From assembly GCF_000365425.1 (NCBI RefSeq), contig NZ_AQOV01000001.1:744001-808000 (forward strand): DNA of 64,000 nt. The letters are read 5' to 3'. This DNA comes from Methylomonas sp. MK1 (GTDB lineage Bacteria; Pseudomonadota; Gammaproteobacteria; Methylococcales; Methylomonadaceae). The notes under the pieces were generated by a model. That model had not been told where the DNA came from and searched no databases. It saw only the letters and a list, made by a program, of their open reading frames with translations. Numbering within the stretch: the stretch's first letter is position 1; each line of letters starts with the position of its first letter. Below, piece by piece: positions 50,305-58,534 of the stretch. Both the position numbers and the translations under genes were made by a program.

Positions 50305-50802
50305 ATGACACAAATCTTTGAACACACATTCGGCACCGGGCATTGCATCCAATATCAGCGTTTGGCCTCCGGCACCTGTTATCACGCCGACACACCGGAA
50401 TCGGTGGTCGAGCTGTTGGAACAGCTTCGGCATAGCCGGCGCAAAATTCGGCTGTATTACGGCGATCCAACAACCGGTCAGTCCTGGCTCGATGAACATG
50501 ATGTCATCGGCTGGATTGGCCGCTCGACCGGCACGATCAAAGTGCCGTTGTTGATCGAACCCGGTGATATCGGCGGTCCGGCATTACTGGATCACTGCAT
50601 AGTCCGTGTCGACAGTCCCCGCCAGGTGCTTTACCAACACGACGACTTTCGGGTTGGCACGGTGGAACTGGTCAGAGGTGAGCTTAACCGCTTGCCCTGG
50701 GAAATCTGGATCGACGGCAGCGTGCATGCCCGGTTCAAAGTAAAAACTGAAGCCCGTCAGTACCAGGACTTCATTCAAGGTAAGCGGTTCGCGTTGATCT
50801 GA
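50305..50802 (+). CDS. Conserved mobile-element protein, function unknown
   Basis: 165 residues. IRLYYGDPTTGQSWLDEHDV followed by IGWIGRSTGTIKVPLLI is a pattern I associate with a widespread plasmid/integrative-element hypothetical, but I cannot name a family. No membrane segment or signal. The C-terminus RFKVKTEARQYQDFIQGKRF is basic. It has its own leader and a terminator behind it, so it is a single-gene unit. Confidence 0.7.
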   Translation: MTQIFEHTFGTGHCIQYQRLASGTCYHADTPESVVELLEQLRHSRRKIRLYYGDPTTGQSWLDEHDVIGWIGRSTGTIKVPLLIEPGDIGGPALLDHCIVRVDSPRQVLYQHDDFRVGTVELVRGELNRLPWEIWIDGSVHARFKVKTEARQYQDFIQGKRFALI

Positions 50803-50823
50803 CGCGCCGTTTTCATTTTTGAC

Positions 50824-50845
50824 ACTCGGTTAAGCCGAGATTTTC
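50824..50845 (+). terminator. Intrinsic terminator after the 165-aa ORF
   Basis: CTCGG-TTAAG-CCGAG (50825-50839) followed by ATTTTC, 22 bp after the stop. Confidence 0.6.
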
Positions 50846-50850
50846 ACTCT

Positions 50851-50888
50851 ACCCCTGCGGGATGATTCTATCCCAAAGGGGTTGAATC
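50851..50888 (+). promoter_or_regulatory. Pseudoknot leader of the DUF4942 methyltransferase gene
   Basis: ACCCC (50851-50855) pairs with GGGGT (50878-50882) around hairpin GGGAT/ATCCC (50859-50874). The loop GATTC (50864-50868) pairs with GAATC (50884-50888). All three helices can form together. Unlike most copies, no clear U-run follows; the ribosome site is TTTGGAG. Confidence 0.6.
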
Positions 50889-50916
50889 GGTCGCCAGGGG
50901 CTCTTTGGAGAATACC

Positions 50917-52680
50917 ATGACAGACCCCTATCAATATTACCCAACGCCAGAAGCACTGAGCCGTAAAGCTTGGGCGTTGTTCAAGAACCAGCAATTCGCG
51001 CGGGTATTAGAGCCTTCAGCAGGCGAAGGACACTTGCTTCGTCCAGGGCCATACCAGTACGGTAAACGTTTGCCGATCGATTGCATTGAAATCGATATCC
51101 GCAAACACGCGGTTCTGCGCGATGAAGGCTATCCGGTGGTGGGGATGGATTTTCTGCAGTTTCAAAGCGGCAGTGTCTATTCGCACATCATCATGAATCC
51201 GCCGTTTTCCGAAGGCGCCAAACACGTGTTGAAGGCTTGGGAGATCTTGTTTGACGGTGAAATCGTCGCCATTCTCAATGCCGAAACTGTGCGCAATCCG
51301 TTTTCGAAAGAACGCCAGTTGTTATTACGGTTGATCGAGCAGCACGGCGAGGTCGAGTTTCTGCAAGAAATGTTCGCCGGCGAGGATGCCGAACGCAAAA
51401 CGCCAGTCGACGTGGCCCTGGTCTGGTTGAAAAAAACTTCGACGTTCGAACAGGACATCCTCGGCAATATTCTGGACGATTTGCGCCAGGATAGGCGGGA
51501 GGCCGACGATTTAGTGGGCGAGTTTCAACTGCCACATGAGTTGGCCTTGCCGAATGCCTTCATCGATAACGCGGTGTTGATGTTCAATGCAGCGGTCGAA
51601 GCAGCGCGACAGGGCGTGGTCAGTGAAGCCCGTGCCAGCCGCTATCGGTCCATGCTGGGTAAAACGCTCGGCGAACTAAGCGGTGGAGGTATCGGCAGTG
51701 AAGACGACTCGTCATCGGATGCGGTGAAGCGGATGCTGTTCAAACGCTATCACGATCTGAAGAATCGGGCCTGGGCCAGCATTTTACGCTCTACGCAGGT
51801 GACGTCGCGCTTGTCAACGACGGCGCAGAAACGCTTGGAGTCGGATTTTGAAACGGTCAAGTCCTTGGAATTTACCGTGCCGAATATCTACGGCTTTTTG
51901 CAGGGCATCATCGATCAGCAAGGTGAAATTCAACTGAGCATGGTGTGCGATGTGTTTGATTTGATCACCCGCTATTACAGCGATAACGCGGTGTTTTACA
52001 TGGGCTGGAAATCCAATGATAAACATCGCACGCTGGGCATGCGGATCAAAACCACGCGCTTCATTCTGCCGGGCCATGGCTCGAGTTCTTACCAGAACGG
52101 TCTGAATTGGGAGTCGGAACGGCTATTAGCGGATTTCGACAAGGTGTTTGCCTTGCTCGATGGCAAGACCGAAGCGGAAGTGAGTTTGGTGTCGGTGTTT
52201 CGGCAGCATTTTCGAGAGCTTCGGAACGGAGAATGGATCGGTGGAAGTTATTTTGACGTTCGCTATTATCCGGGCGTTGGCACCATCCACTTTTTTCCGA
52301 AAAGTAAAACCCTGATCGACCGGATGAACCGGTGGGTTGGTCGCCAGCGCCGCTGGTTACCGCCTGTGGATACGCAAGCCGGACAAGGTTTCTGGCAGCA
52401 GTTCGAACAAGCGGAACGCTTCGATAAGGCGTTTCATGCCGAAGTGAAAAAGCAATCCAAACTGGAGGGTCGGAATTACCGTTTCAATCCCTATTGGGCC
52501 ATCAACCACGGCGGCGCGTCGGAACGGGAACAAGGCCAGCGTCTGTTAACCCAGGCGATGAGCAGCGTGTTGGCCAGCCGAGGCATCGATCCCGACAGCT
52601 TGTTGGATAACGATCAAGGCTGTGTCCGACAATTGGACTGGGATGGTCTGCCTGACAGTAATTTGGCCTTAGCTTCATAG
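50917..52680 (+). CDS. N6-adenine methyltransferase with DUF4942 domain
   Basis: 587 residues from the ATG at 50917. The N-terminal methyltransferase shows motif I VLEPSAGEGHLL (about residues 32-43) and the catalytic IIMNPPFSEGAKH (about 90-102). The C-terminal half (FLQGIIDQQGEIQLSMVCDV, FYMGWKSNDKHRTLGMRIKT, RYYPGVGTIHFFPKSK) is DUF4942. Such proteins are carried by plasmids and integrative elements and may methylate element DNA to evade restriction. Specificity unknown. Confidence 0.88.
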   Translation: MTDPYQYYPTPEALSRKAWALFKNQQFARVLEPSAGEGHLLRPGPYQYGKRLPIDCIEIDIRKHAVLRDEGYPVVGMDFLQFQSGSVYSHIIMNPPFSEGAKHVLKAWEILFDGEIVAILNAETVRNPFSKERQLLLRLIEQHGEVEFLQEMFAGEDAERKTPVDVALVWLKKTSTFEQDILGNILDDLRQDRREADDLVGEFQLPHELALPNAFIDNAVLMFNAAVEAARQGVVSEARASRYRSMLGKTLGELSGGGIGSEDDSSSDAVKRMLFKRYHDLKNRAWASILRSTQVTSRLSTTAQKRLESDFETVKSLEFTVPNIYGFLQGIIDQQGEIQLSMVCDVFDLITRYYSDNAVFYMGWKSNDKHRTLGMRIKTTRFILPGHGSSSYQNGLNWESERLLADFDKVFALLDGKTEAEVSLVSVFRQHFRELRNGEWIGGSYFDVRYYPGVGTIHFFPKSKTLIDRMNRWVGRQRRWLPPVDTQAGQGFWQQFEQAERFDKAFHAEVKKQSKLEGRNYRFNPYWAINHGGASEREQGQRLLTQAMSSVLASRGIDPDSLLDNDQGCVRQLDWDGLPDSNLALAS

Positions 52681-52736
52681 CCAGGGCACAAAACCTCAAG
52701 CAATACGCTTACATAATCACTGGTCAACCCAGTATC

Positions 52737-52790
52737 ACCCGCCTTGGGGAGATGAACAGTTCTCCCCAAGGGGGTAGTCTGTTTCATGTT
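52737..52790 (+). promoter_or_regulatory. Pseudoknot leader of the GHKL ATPase gene
   Basis: ACCC (52737-52740) pairs with GGGT (52772-52775) around a 10-bp hairpin CCTTGGGGAG/CTCCCCAAGG (52742-52771). The loop ATGAA (52752-52756) pairs with TTCAT (52783-52787). T-rich sequence follows before the start at 52823. Confidence 0.6.
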
Positions 52791-53420
52791 CTCGGGGCTT
52801 TTTTTATACCCGGATATAACACATGAAAACACAAACTAACGAAGTCGCGATGAAAGTGAACCAAGCCAACTTGGTCAAAAGTCTACGCTTCAGTTTCACC
52901 AACAAAACCACGGTGCTCGGCGAGCTCATCCAAAATGCTCGCCGGGCCCATGCCGCCATGGTGGTGATTAACTATTGTTCTGAAACCAAAACGCTACAGG
53001 TTTTGGATGATGGCTGCGGCATCGACTCGATTGCAACACTACTGACAGTCGCCGAATCCGGTTGGGATGCAGACGTGGTTGCCCATGACCATCCGTTTGG
53101 AATCGGAGTGCGACGTGAAGTCGCATAAGTAACTGTTTCGGCCGCTTCGGCGGCAATGAAACCTGCCATTCCCTTGGCAGTAGCCTACCGCCACATGCGG
53201 TTCTGGTAACAGAGCGGTGTGAAGCTGGCGGGACAATGAAACCCATCCTCGATATGAGGTAAACCAATCCCGCGAGGGGGAAGTGTATCTGCGAGCACAA
53301 CGCGGAAGGGGGCTAGGCTTGGTGGTACGGTTAACATATGTGAACTGTTGATAAACTCCGTGACGAACATAAGCCAAATGTGCTGATAGGCTTTAAACCA
53401 AAATGGTATGTGGCTGGTTG

Positions 53421-53441
53421 ATCTGTTTCCGATTCAGATCA
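53421..53441 (+). other. EBS1 hairpin of the group II intron
   Basis: Stem GATCTG/CAGATC with a 9-base loop TTTCCGATT. TCCGATT is the exact complement of the 3' end of exon 1 (53101-53107), the interaction that defines the 5' splice and insertion site. Confidence 0.85.
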
Positions 53442-53725
53442 CAGGGACATCAAGCCATCGGAGAAAAGACAGAACCTAACCCACTGTTGTTACTTATGCG
53501 GAACACGGTAAACCCGACTCTTCGCCAGCGATGGCAAGCCGACCGCAAGGAAGGCTGATGGAGGGCGGGCATAGGATGGCGGAAAAAGCGAATGCTGCCC
53601 TGTAATGGGGTAGATAGGGATTGAGCTGCAAGGCAACATCATCCCGACCGGCAACGGTGCAGACTTCCGCTTGGTCTCTCGTCACGAGAGAGGTTTTAGA
53701 ACCTTACTAAAAGGAGGAAAAGCAA

Positions 53726-55414
53726 ATGAACGTCGTTACATCAGCGTGTGCAGCCTCCGGCTTTGAAATTGACTGGCACAATATCAATTGGGGCCAGTGC
53801 CATCAACAAGTCAGGAGGCTGCAATCGCGTATCGTGAAGGCAATACAGGAAGGTCGCTGGGGCAAGGTGAAGGCCTTGCAATGGCTGCTGACCCACTCGT
53901 TTAGCGGCAAGGCCATTGCCGTCAAGCGGGTGACTGAAAACAAAGGCAAGAAAACTTCGGGTGTGGATGGGGAAATCTGGTCAACTCCGAAGGCCAAATC
54001 TCGGGCGGTGTCATCTCTCAGAAGACGCGGTTACCAACCGTTTCCGCTGAGACGGGTCTATATTCCAAAGAGTAACGGGAAAAAAAGGCCGCTGGGTATC
54101 CCGACGATGAAGGACCGGGCTATGCAAGCGCTATATCGGCTTGCCCTGGATCCCGTCTCGGAAACCACGGCTGATCCGAATTCTTATGGATTTAGGCCTG
54201 AACGATCCACGGCGGATGCAAGAGAGCAATGCTTCACGGTATTGAGTCGTGCGTATGCTCCGCAATGGATTTTAGAGGGTGACATCAAAGGCTGTTTTGA
54301 CAATATCAGTCACCAATGGATGCTTGAAAATATCCCCATGGATAAATCGATACTCCAAAAGTGGTTGAAGGCCGGATACGTCTACCAAAATAAGCTCTTC
54401 CCAACGGAAGCGGGTACCCCGCAAGGCGGTATTATTTCGCCGACGTTGTCCAACATGACTCTGGATGGGCTAGAAACCTTGTTAATGAACAGATTCGCCT
54501 TATCGAATAGAACTTGGCGGTTTAGTCATGGCATGGCAGCAAGGCATCAGGTCAACTTGGTTCGGTATGCGGATGATTTTATCATTACCAGTAGATCGAA
54601 AGAATTACTGGAAAGTGAAATCAAGCCCATGGTTGAAAACTTCCTGCATGAGCGCGGCCTACTGCTCTCGGCGGAAAAAACCAAAATCACGCATATCGAC
54701 GAAGGCTTTGATTTTCTCGGATGGAATGTACGCAAGTACAAAGGGAAATTGCTCATCAAGCCAGCAAAGAAAAATGTGAAGGCTTTTCTGGATGAAATCC
54801 GAGCAACGGTAAAGGCTAATAATCAAGCAAAGCAGATAAATCTGATAAGACTCCTGAATCCAAAAATCAGAGGTTGGGCGAATTATCACAAAGCTGCGGT
54901 CGCAAAGGTTATCTTTTCCAAGGTAGACAATGAGATTTGGAAATTGTTATGGCGATGGGCAGTGCGCAGACATCCGAAAAAGAGTGGCGTATGGATTAGG
55001 CGAAAATATTTCAGTCCAAACGGCAGTCGCGGCTGGGGGTTTAATGCAGCCTTCTTGGCATCAGACGGAAAACCGAAGCGAATGACACTGGTTAAGGCCA
55101 CTGATACCGCTATTCGGCGACACGACAAAATCAAGAAGGACGCCAATCCCTATGATCCGAAATGGGAACCCTATTTTGAAGGCCGACTTGGTCTAAAGAT
55201 GAAAGGTAGCCCGAAAGGAAAAAGGCAGCTGCTGATATTGTGGCTGGAACAGGCGGGAAAATGTTCCATTTGTAGCCAGCGGATTACGAAGGAAACGGGA
55301 TGGCGAATCCATCATATCCTCTCAAAATCCAAAGGCGGCAAGGACAATCTATCCAATCTGACCCTAATTCATCCCAACTGTCTGTATAAAACCAAACCTA
55401 ACACCGATAAGTAA
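53726..55414 (+). CDS. ltrA: Group II intron-encoded protein: reverse transcriptase, maturase, HNH endonuclease
   Basis: 562 residues, start after AAAAGGAGG. RT domain: RRVYIPKSNGKKRPLGIPTM (RT1-2), GDIKGCFDNISHQWM (RT3) and VRYADDFIITS with the catalytic YADD (about 281-284). Maturase domain X lies at about 370-440. The C-terminal HNH zinc nuclease has CSIC (about 514), HHILSKSKGGKDNLSNL and the closing HPNC. It splices the intron RNA, reverse-splices it into DNA and primes cDNA synthesis. All motifs are intact, so the intron may be mobile. Confidence 0.96.
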   Translation: MNVVTSACAASGFEIDWHNINWGQCHQQVRRLQSRIVKAIQEGRWGKVKALQWLLTHSFSGKAIAVKRVTENKGKKTSGVDGEIWSTPKAKSRAVSSLRRRGYQPFPLRRVYIPKSNGKKRPLGIPTMKDRAMQALYRLALDPVSETTADPNSYGFRPERSTADAREQCFTVLSRAYAPQWILEGDIKGCFDNISHQWMLENIPMDKSILQKWLKAGYVYQNKLFPTEAGTPQGGIISPTLSNMTLDGLETLLMNRFALSNRTWRFSHGMAARHQVNLVRYADDFIITSRSKELLESEIKPMVENFLHERGLLLSAEKTKITHIDEGFDFLGWNVRKYKGKLLIKPAKKNVKAFLDEIRATVKANNQAKQINLIRLLNPKIRGWANYHKAAVAKVIFSKVDNEIWKLLWRWAVRRHPKKSGVWIRRKYFSPNGSRGWGFNAAFLASDGKPKRMTLVKATDTAIRRHDKIKKDANPYDPKWEPYFEGRLGLKMKGSPKGKRQLLILWLEQAGKCSICSQRITKETGWRIHHILSKSKGGKDNLSNLTLIHPNCLYKTKPNTDK

Positions 55415-55455
55415 GCTGTGTCACCGGTTTCCGTAAGGAAGCTTTGTAGAGGCTT

Positions 55456-55489
55456 GAGCCGGATGAAGGGAAACTGTCATGTCCGGTTC
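55456..55489 (+). ncRNA. Group II intron domain V
   Basis: 34 nucleotides starting GAGCCGGATGAAGGGAAAC and ending TGTCCGGTTC. The catalytic AGC triad is at 55457-55459, with the GAAA tetraloop and two-base bulge of the family. This is the catalytic core of the ribozyme. Confidence 0.93.
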
Positions 55490-55530
55490 TTAGGGGAGGA
55501 AGCAGCAGCAATGCTGTTTCCTTACCCGAC

Positions 55531-55695
55531 TTTTTATCGGCACTGTTTGCCTGTCGGAAAATCAGCGTCATTAGTAAAAGTGGCTCGATTGACGTCGAAA
55601 CCGACCACATTTTGGCATTTAAGCCGGTGACGATCACACCAGTCCAAGATTGGAACGGCATCACACTACCTTGCAGGATGTGGATATGGACATGA
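55531..55695 (+). other. Exon 2 of the intron-split GHKL gene up to the frame stop
   Basis: In phase with exon 1 after splicing. It encodes FLSALFACRKISVISKSGSI, then DVETDHILAFKP and VQDWNG. After that the phase is lost and a TGA is met at 55693-55695. The first residues complete the G2 motif of the ATPase fold. Confidence 0.8.
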
Positions 55696-56900
55696 GGCAA
55701 ATTACCACGACTCTAAAGCGTTTGGTACTCGGTTTCCCCATTCCAGTGCTGTTCAACGATCAATTACTTGAACGCTCATGCGCGCTGGATTGCGGATTGA
55801 CCTTTGTGGAAACCGAGATTGGCGCAATCTATCTGCATGGTATGGACCAACCCAATGGGGCGCAATATGAGTTCGATATTTATCTGCAAGGTTTGCCCAT
55901 TTATTCTTCGCATAGCTACACATCGCATCGCCATATTATTCATCTGGACTCTTCTCGTTTTCACGCCCGCTTGCCGGATCGTGACAAATTGGTGGATGAA
56001 GCAGATGTCATCAAACTGGTTAAAGCCGTTCTGGCGCAAACCATCGAACAGCGGCTTATCCAGATGAAAGCCACTCAGTCTGCGGAAGATTTCGTAGGTT
56101 TTTATGAAATACTGCGGCATTGGGAGCTGTTGAAGCTACTCAACGATGTGCCAGTAGTACCGCCAGAAGCCTTGCGCGAAATCATTGCTTATCCAGTTTG
56201 CGATACCGAAGTTTTTGGTAGCTTTGAGCAGCGACCGGAAAAAGCCATGACTCGTGCAGACATAGCGGCTCGCGGCATCGTCTCGATTGATGATGACATC
56301 AAGCAAGACGGCGCAGGGCGTTATTTGTTTGCCTGGGGCCGGGATTATTTGCTTTACCACGGTACGTTGGATAACGGGCATTGGATTCATACATTAATTC
56401 GGCATCTCAATGATGAAGAGCTGGTGATTGAAACGGTCAATGAAACCCATCAGGCTCAATTCCAAGGTGATTGGTGTTGGATCGACGTGCGGTTTTGCGA
56501 GGCTTACCAAATCCGGCTTGGGCGGGATGTTGTTGAAATCAGGGATCATGCCTGCTACCAAGGGCAGGAAAACGCCGATGACATCATCGTACCCAAAGGC
56601 GATTGCTCGGCTCAGGTGTTGCAACAAATGGCCAGCTTCAGAAGCGAATACGAGGAATTTCAGGAATCGACCTTTGAAAGCGATTCTGATGCTTTCGTTG
56701 CTTTTGTGGTGGCCAATACCGCCAGCGATCCAGCTAATGCTATGCAACGCTTGTTACCGGATTTTTGCGGCTGTCCTGCGCTGTACGGCAAAACCTTCGT
56801 GGTAGAGTTGGATCAGCAAGGCAAACCGGCTTCGGTGATGGCATATCCAGCGGCTAAATCCGTTCAAGCGCAAACACTTGTAGCTGATATAGGTAGCTAA
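55650..56900 (+). CDS. C-terminal part of the GHKL ATPase protein (separate open frame)
   Basis: A 416-codon open frame. It may be entered from an internal ATG (55650 or 55686) or be the out-of-phase continuation of the ATPase. It has no motif I recognise. ALDCGLTFVETEIGAIYLHG and YEFDIYLQGLPIYSSHSYTS suggest the transducer-like middle region of a GHKL protein. The acidic C-terminal half (YEEFQESTFESDSDAFVAFV) is mostly helical. No good ribosome site lies before 55650. Followed by a strong terminator. Confidence 0.6.
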   Translation: MERHHTTLQDVDMDMRQITTTLKRLVLGFPIPVLFNDQLLERSCALDCGLTFVETEIGAIYLHGMDQPNGAQYEFDIYLQGLPIYSSHSYTSHRHIIHLDSSRFHARLPDRDKLVDEADVIKLVKAVLAQTIEQRLIQMKATQSAEDFVGFYEILRHWELLKLLNDVPVVPPEALREIIAYPVCDTEVFGSFEQRPEKAMTRADIAARGIVSIDDDIKQDGAGRYLFAWGRDYLLYHGTLDNGHWIHTLIRHLNDEELVIETVNETHQAQFQGDWCWIDVRFCEAYQIRLGRDVVEIRDHACYQGQENADDIIVPKGDCSAQVLQQMASFRSEYEEFQESTFESDSDAFVAFVVANTASDPANAMQRLLPDFCGCPALYGKTFVVELDQQGKPASVMAYPAAKSVQAQTLVADIGS

Positions 56901-56914
56901 GTCTCTTTTATATA

Positions 56915-56950
56915 CGAGCGCATTATCCAGCCGGATAATGCGCTCGTTTT
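56915..56950 (+). terminator. Strong intrinsic terminator after the GHKL gene
   Basis: Perfect 14-bp stem CGAGCGCATTATCC/GGATAATGCGCTCG with loop AGCC, then TTTT. It begins 14 bp after the stop codon and ends the DNA-processing block. Confidence 0.9.
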
Positions 56951-57011
56951 CATCACCGCAAATGAAATCACGCTAAAGTTCCATTCATGAATAGTGATAA
57001 GAAACCACTAG

Positions 57012-58324
57012 CGTCCGGTTAAAAGAGCCTCTAAAATGCGGTTAGCCTTATGTAGCAAGGGTTTCAAAGGACTAAAAGCTGTCTCCAACTTGAAGGAAAA
57101 ACCAATCTTCATGCAGTCTGCTGGTTTTTTAACCGGTGGAGAGCGCGATGTACATTGGCAAAACTTTGTTCGCCCAAATCATGGACGTTTTGCCATGGAA
57201 AACCTTTCATCGCATCGTGACCCGTTACGATGGCGATTACCGAATCCGAACACTCAGTGGCGCCGAGCAGTTTCGGATTCTGGCTTTCGCGCAACTGACC
57301 TATCGGGAAAGTCTGCGTGACATCGAAGCCTGGTTGTCGGCTCAATCCAATAAGCTTTATCACATGGGCATCCGCACTACGGTTTCTCGCTCGACACTGG
57401 CCGACGCCAATGCCAACCGTGATTGGCGCATCTATGCCGAATTTGCTCAGCGTTTGATCGCGCAAGCGCGGAAACTCTACGCCAGCGAGGACTTAGGGCT
57501 AGACTTGAGCAATACCGTTTATGCACTGGATTCGACCACGATTGATCTGTGTCTGTCCGTGTTTCCCAGGGCCCAGTTTCGCATCACCAAGGCGGCGGTC
57601 AAATTGCATACCTTGCTGGATTTGCGCGGCAGTATTCCAAGCTTTATCCCTATCTCGGACGGCAAAATGCATGACGTCAAGGCGCTCGACTTGCTGATAC
57701 CCGAACCGGGAGCTATTTATGTGATGGATCGCGGCTATGTCGATTTCGCAAGATTGTATGTCTTGCATTTGGCCGGTGCGTTCTTCGTGACGCGAGCCAA
57801 ATCCAATCTGGATGCCCATCGCATTTATTCAACCCCAACCGACCGTCACCTCGGTATCATCTGCGACCAAACTATCGCACTCGATGGCTTCTATACCCAA
57901 AAAGACTATCCACAACACTTGCGCCGTATTCGATTTAAAGACCCGGAAACCGGCAAGACGCGGGTCTTTCTAACCAACAACTTTACCTTACCATCGCTAA
58001 CGATTTGCACGCTCTATAAAAGCCGATGGCAGGTCGAATTATTCTTCAAATGGATCAAACAACATCTTCGTATAAAGTGTTTCTATGGCACCTCGGAAAA
58101 TGCCGTCAAATCCCAAATCTGGATCGCCGTCTCGGTTTATGTCCTGATCGCCATCATCAAAAAACAACTCAATCTGGATGCTTCTCTCTACACTTTGTTA
58201 CAGATTTTTTCGATCACTTTGTTCGGGAAAATCCCCATTCAACAGGCTTTACAGGGCATCGAATACATATCCGATCAAAATGCCCATGCTAAACAATTGA
58301 ATCTATTCGATTCTTAGCCGGACA
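57012..58324 (+). mobile_element. IS4-family insertion sequence (about 1313 bp)
   Basis: The ends are imperfect inverted repeats: left CGTCCGGTTAAAAGAG; right, read inwards, TGTCCGGCTAAGAATC. CTAG flanks both sides (57008-57011 and 58325-58328), consistent with a 4-bp target duplication. One open transposase gene fills the element. It lies in the gap between the element's last terminator and cysG. Confidence 0.8.
57148..58317 (+). CDS. IS4-family transposase
   Basis: 389 residues from the ATG at 57148, six bases after GGTGGAG. The N-terminal DUF4372-type domain (FAQIMDVLPWKTFHRIVTRY, LSGAEQFRILAFAQLTYRES) is followed by the DDE core: YALDSTTIDLCLS (first Asp), YVMDRGYVDFARL (second Asp) and YKSRWQVELFFKWIK, the IS4 Y-R-E-K signature with the catalytic Glu. 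No frameshift; probably functional. Confidence 0.94.
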   Translation: MYIGKTLFAQIMDVLPWKTFHRIVTRYDGDYRIRTLSGAEQFRILAFAQLTYRESLRDIEAWLSAQSNKLYHMGIRTTVSRSTLADANANRDWRIYAEFAQRLIAQARKLYASEDLGLDLSNTVYALDSTTIDLCLSVFPRAQFRITKAAVKLHTLLDLRGSIPSFIPISDGKMHDVKALDLLIPEPGAIYVMDRGYVDFARLYVLHLAGAFFVTRAKSNLDAHRIYSTPTDRHLGIICDQTIALDGFYTQKDYPQHLRRIRFKDPETGKTRVFLTNNFTLPSLTICTLYKSRWQVELFFKWIKQHLRIKCFYGTSENAVKSQIWIAVSVYVLIAIIKKQLNLDASLYTLLQIFSITLFGKIPIQQALQGIEYISDQNAHAKQLNLFDS

Positions 58325-58328
58325 CTAG

Positions 58329-58534
58329 TGATGTCTTGGTGGTGATGACGCATTCTATCCTTATCCGAGGGTTGACATCCGAGGCTGAATTTCATCAGTT
58401 CTTGAACATAAACTCGCTATCGTCTGTTGATTGGCTCGTTTTTAAGAATCTCATATTGTGCCACAGAACTAATCCTAATGAGACCGTTTACCAAAAAGCC
58501 TCAGTTTCGGGTAATGCTAACCTCCGCTTGTGAA
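58329..58534. other. Gap between the IS4 element and cysG
   Basis: 206 bp. An open frame of 65 codons (58336-58533) has no ribosome site and no recognisable motif and is not called. No attachment-site-like direct repeat was found here. Confidence 0.5.

Larger units (their letters stand above)
53108..55530 (+). mobile_element. Group II intron (2423 bp) with encoded maturase
   Basis: The 5' end GTGCGAC fits the group II consensus. Domain V is at 55456-55489 (starts GAGCCGG, ends CCGGTTC). Domain VI follows with a bulged A in the stem CCTTACCC, and the 3' end is AC. The loop of hairpin GATCTG/CAGATC (53421-53441) contains TCCGATT, complementary to the last seven exon bases AATCGGA: EBS1-IBS1. 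CCAAA (53398-53402) could be EBS2 for TTTGG (53096-53100). The ends were set by these and by restoration of the host G2 motif. Confidence 0.93.
52823..56900 (+). pseudogene. GHKL (Hsp90-like/HATPase) protein gene, split by a group II intron and frameshifted
   Basis: Exon 1 (52823-53107, 95 codons) has the Bergerat ATP-binding motifs: N box GELIQNARRAH (about residues 32-42) and G1 box LDDGCGI (about 63-69). It stops at the first half of the G2 box, HPFGIG. Removing the intron joins this to exon 2 (from 55531), FLSALFACRKISVISKSGSI, which completes GIGFLSA. The joined frame then meets a stop at 55693 because one base is out of phase near 55640-55672. The rest of the protein continues in another frame to 56900 (TTLQDVDMDMRQI onwards). 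Without the indel the protein would be about 550 residues. The gap may be a real mutation, a sequencing error, or reflect two cistrons. Confidence 0.7.

Noticed and set aside
58336..58533. 65-codon frame between IS4 and cysG
   Set aside because: No ribosome site, no motif, and it sits in residual sequence next to an insertion sequence.
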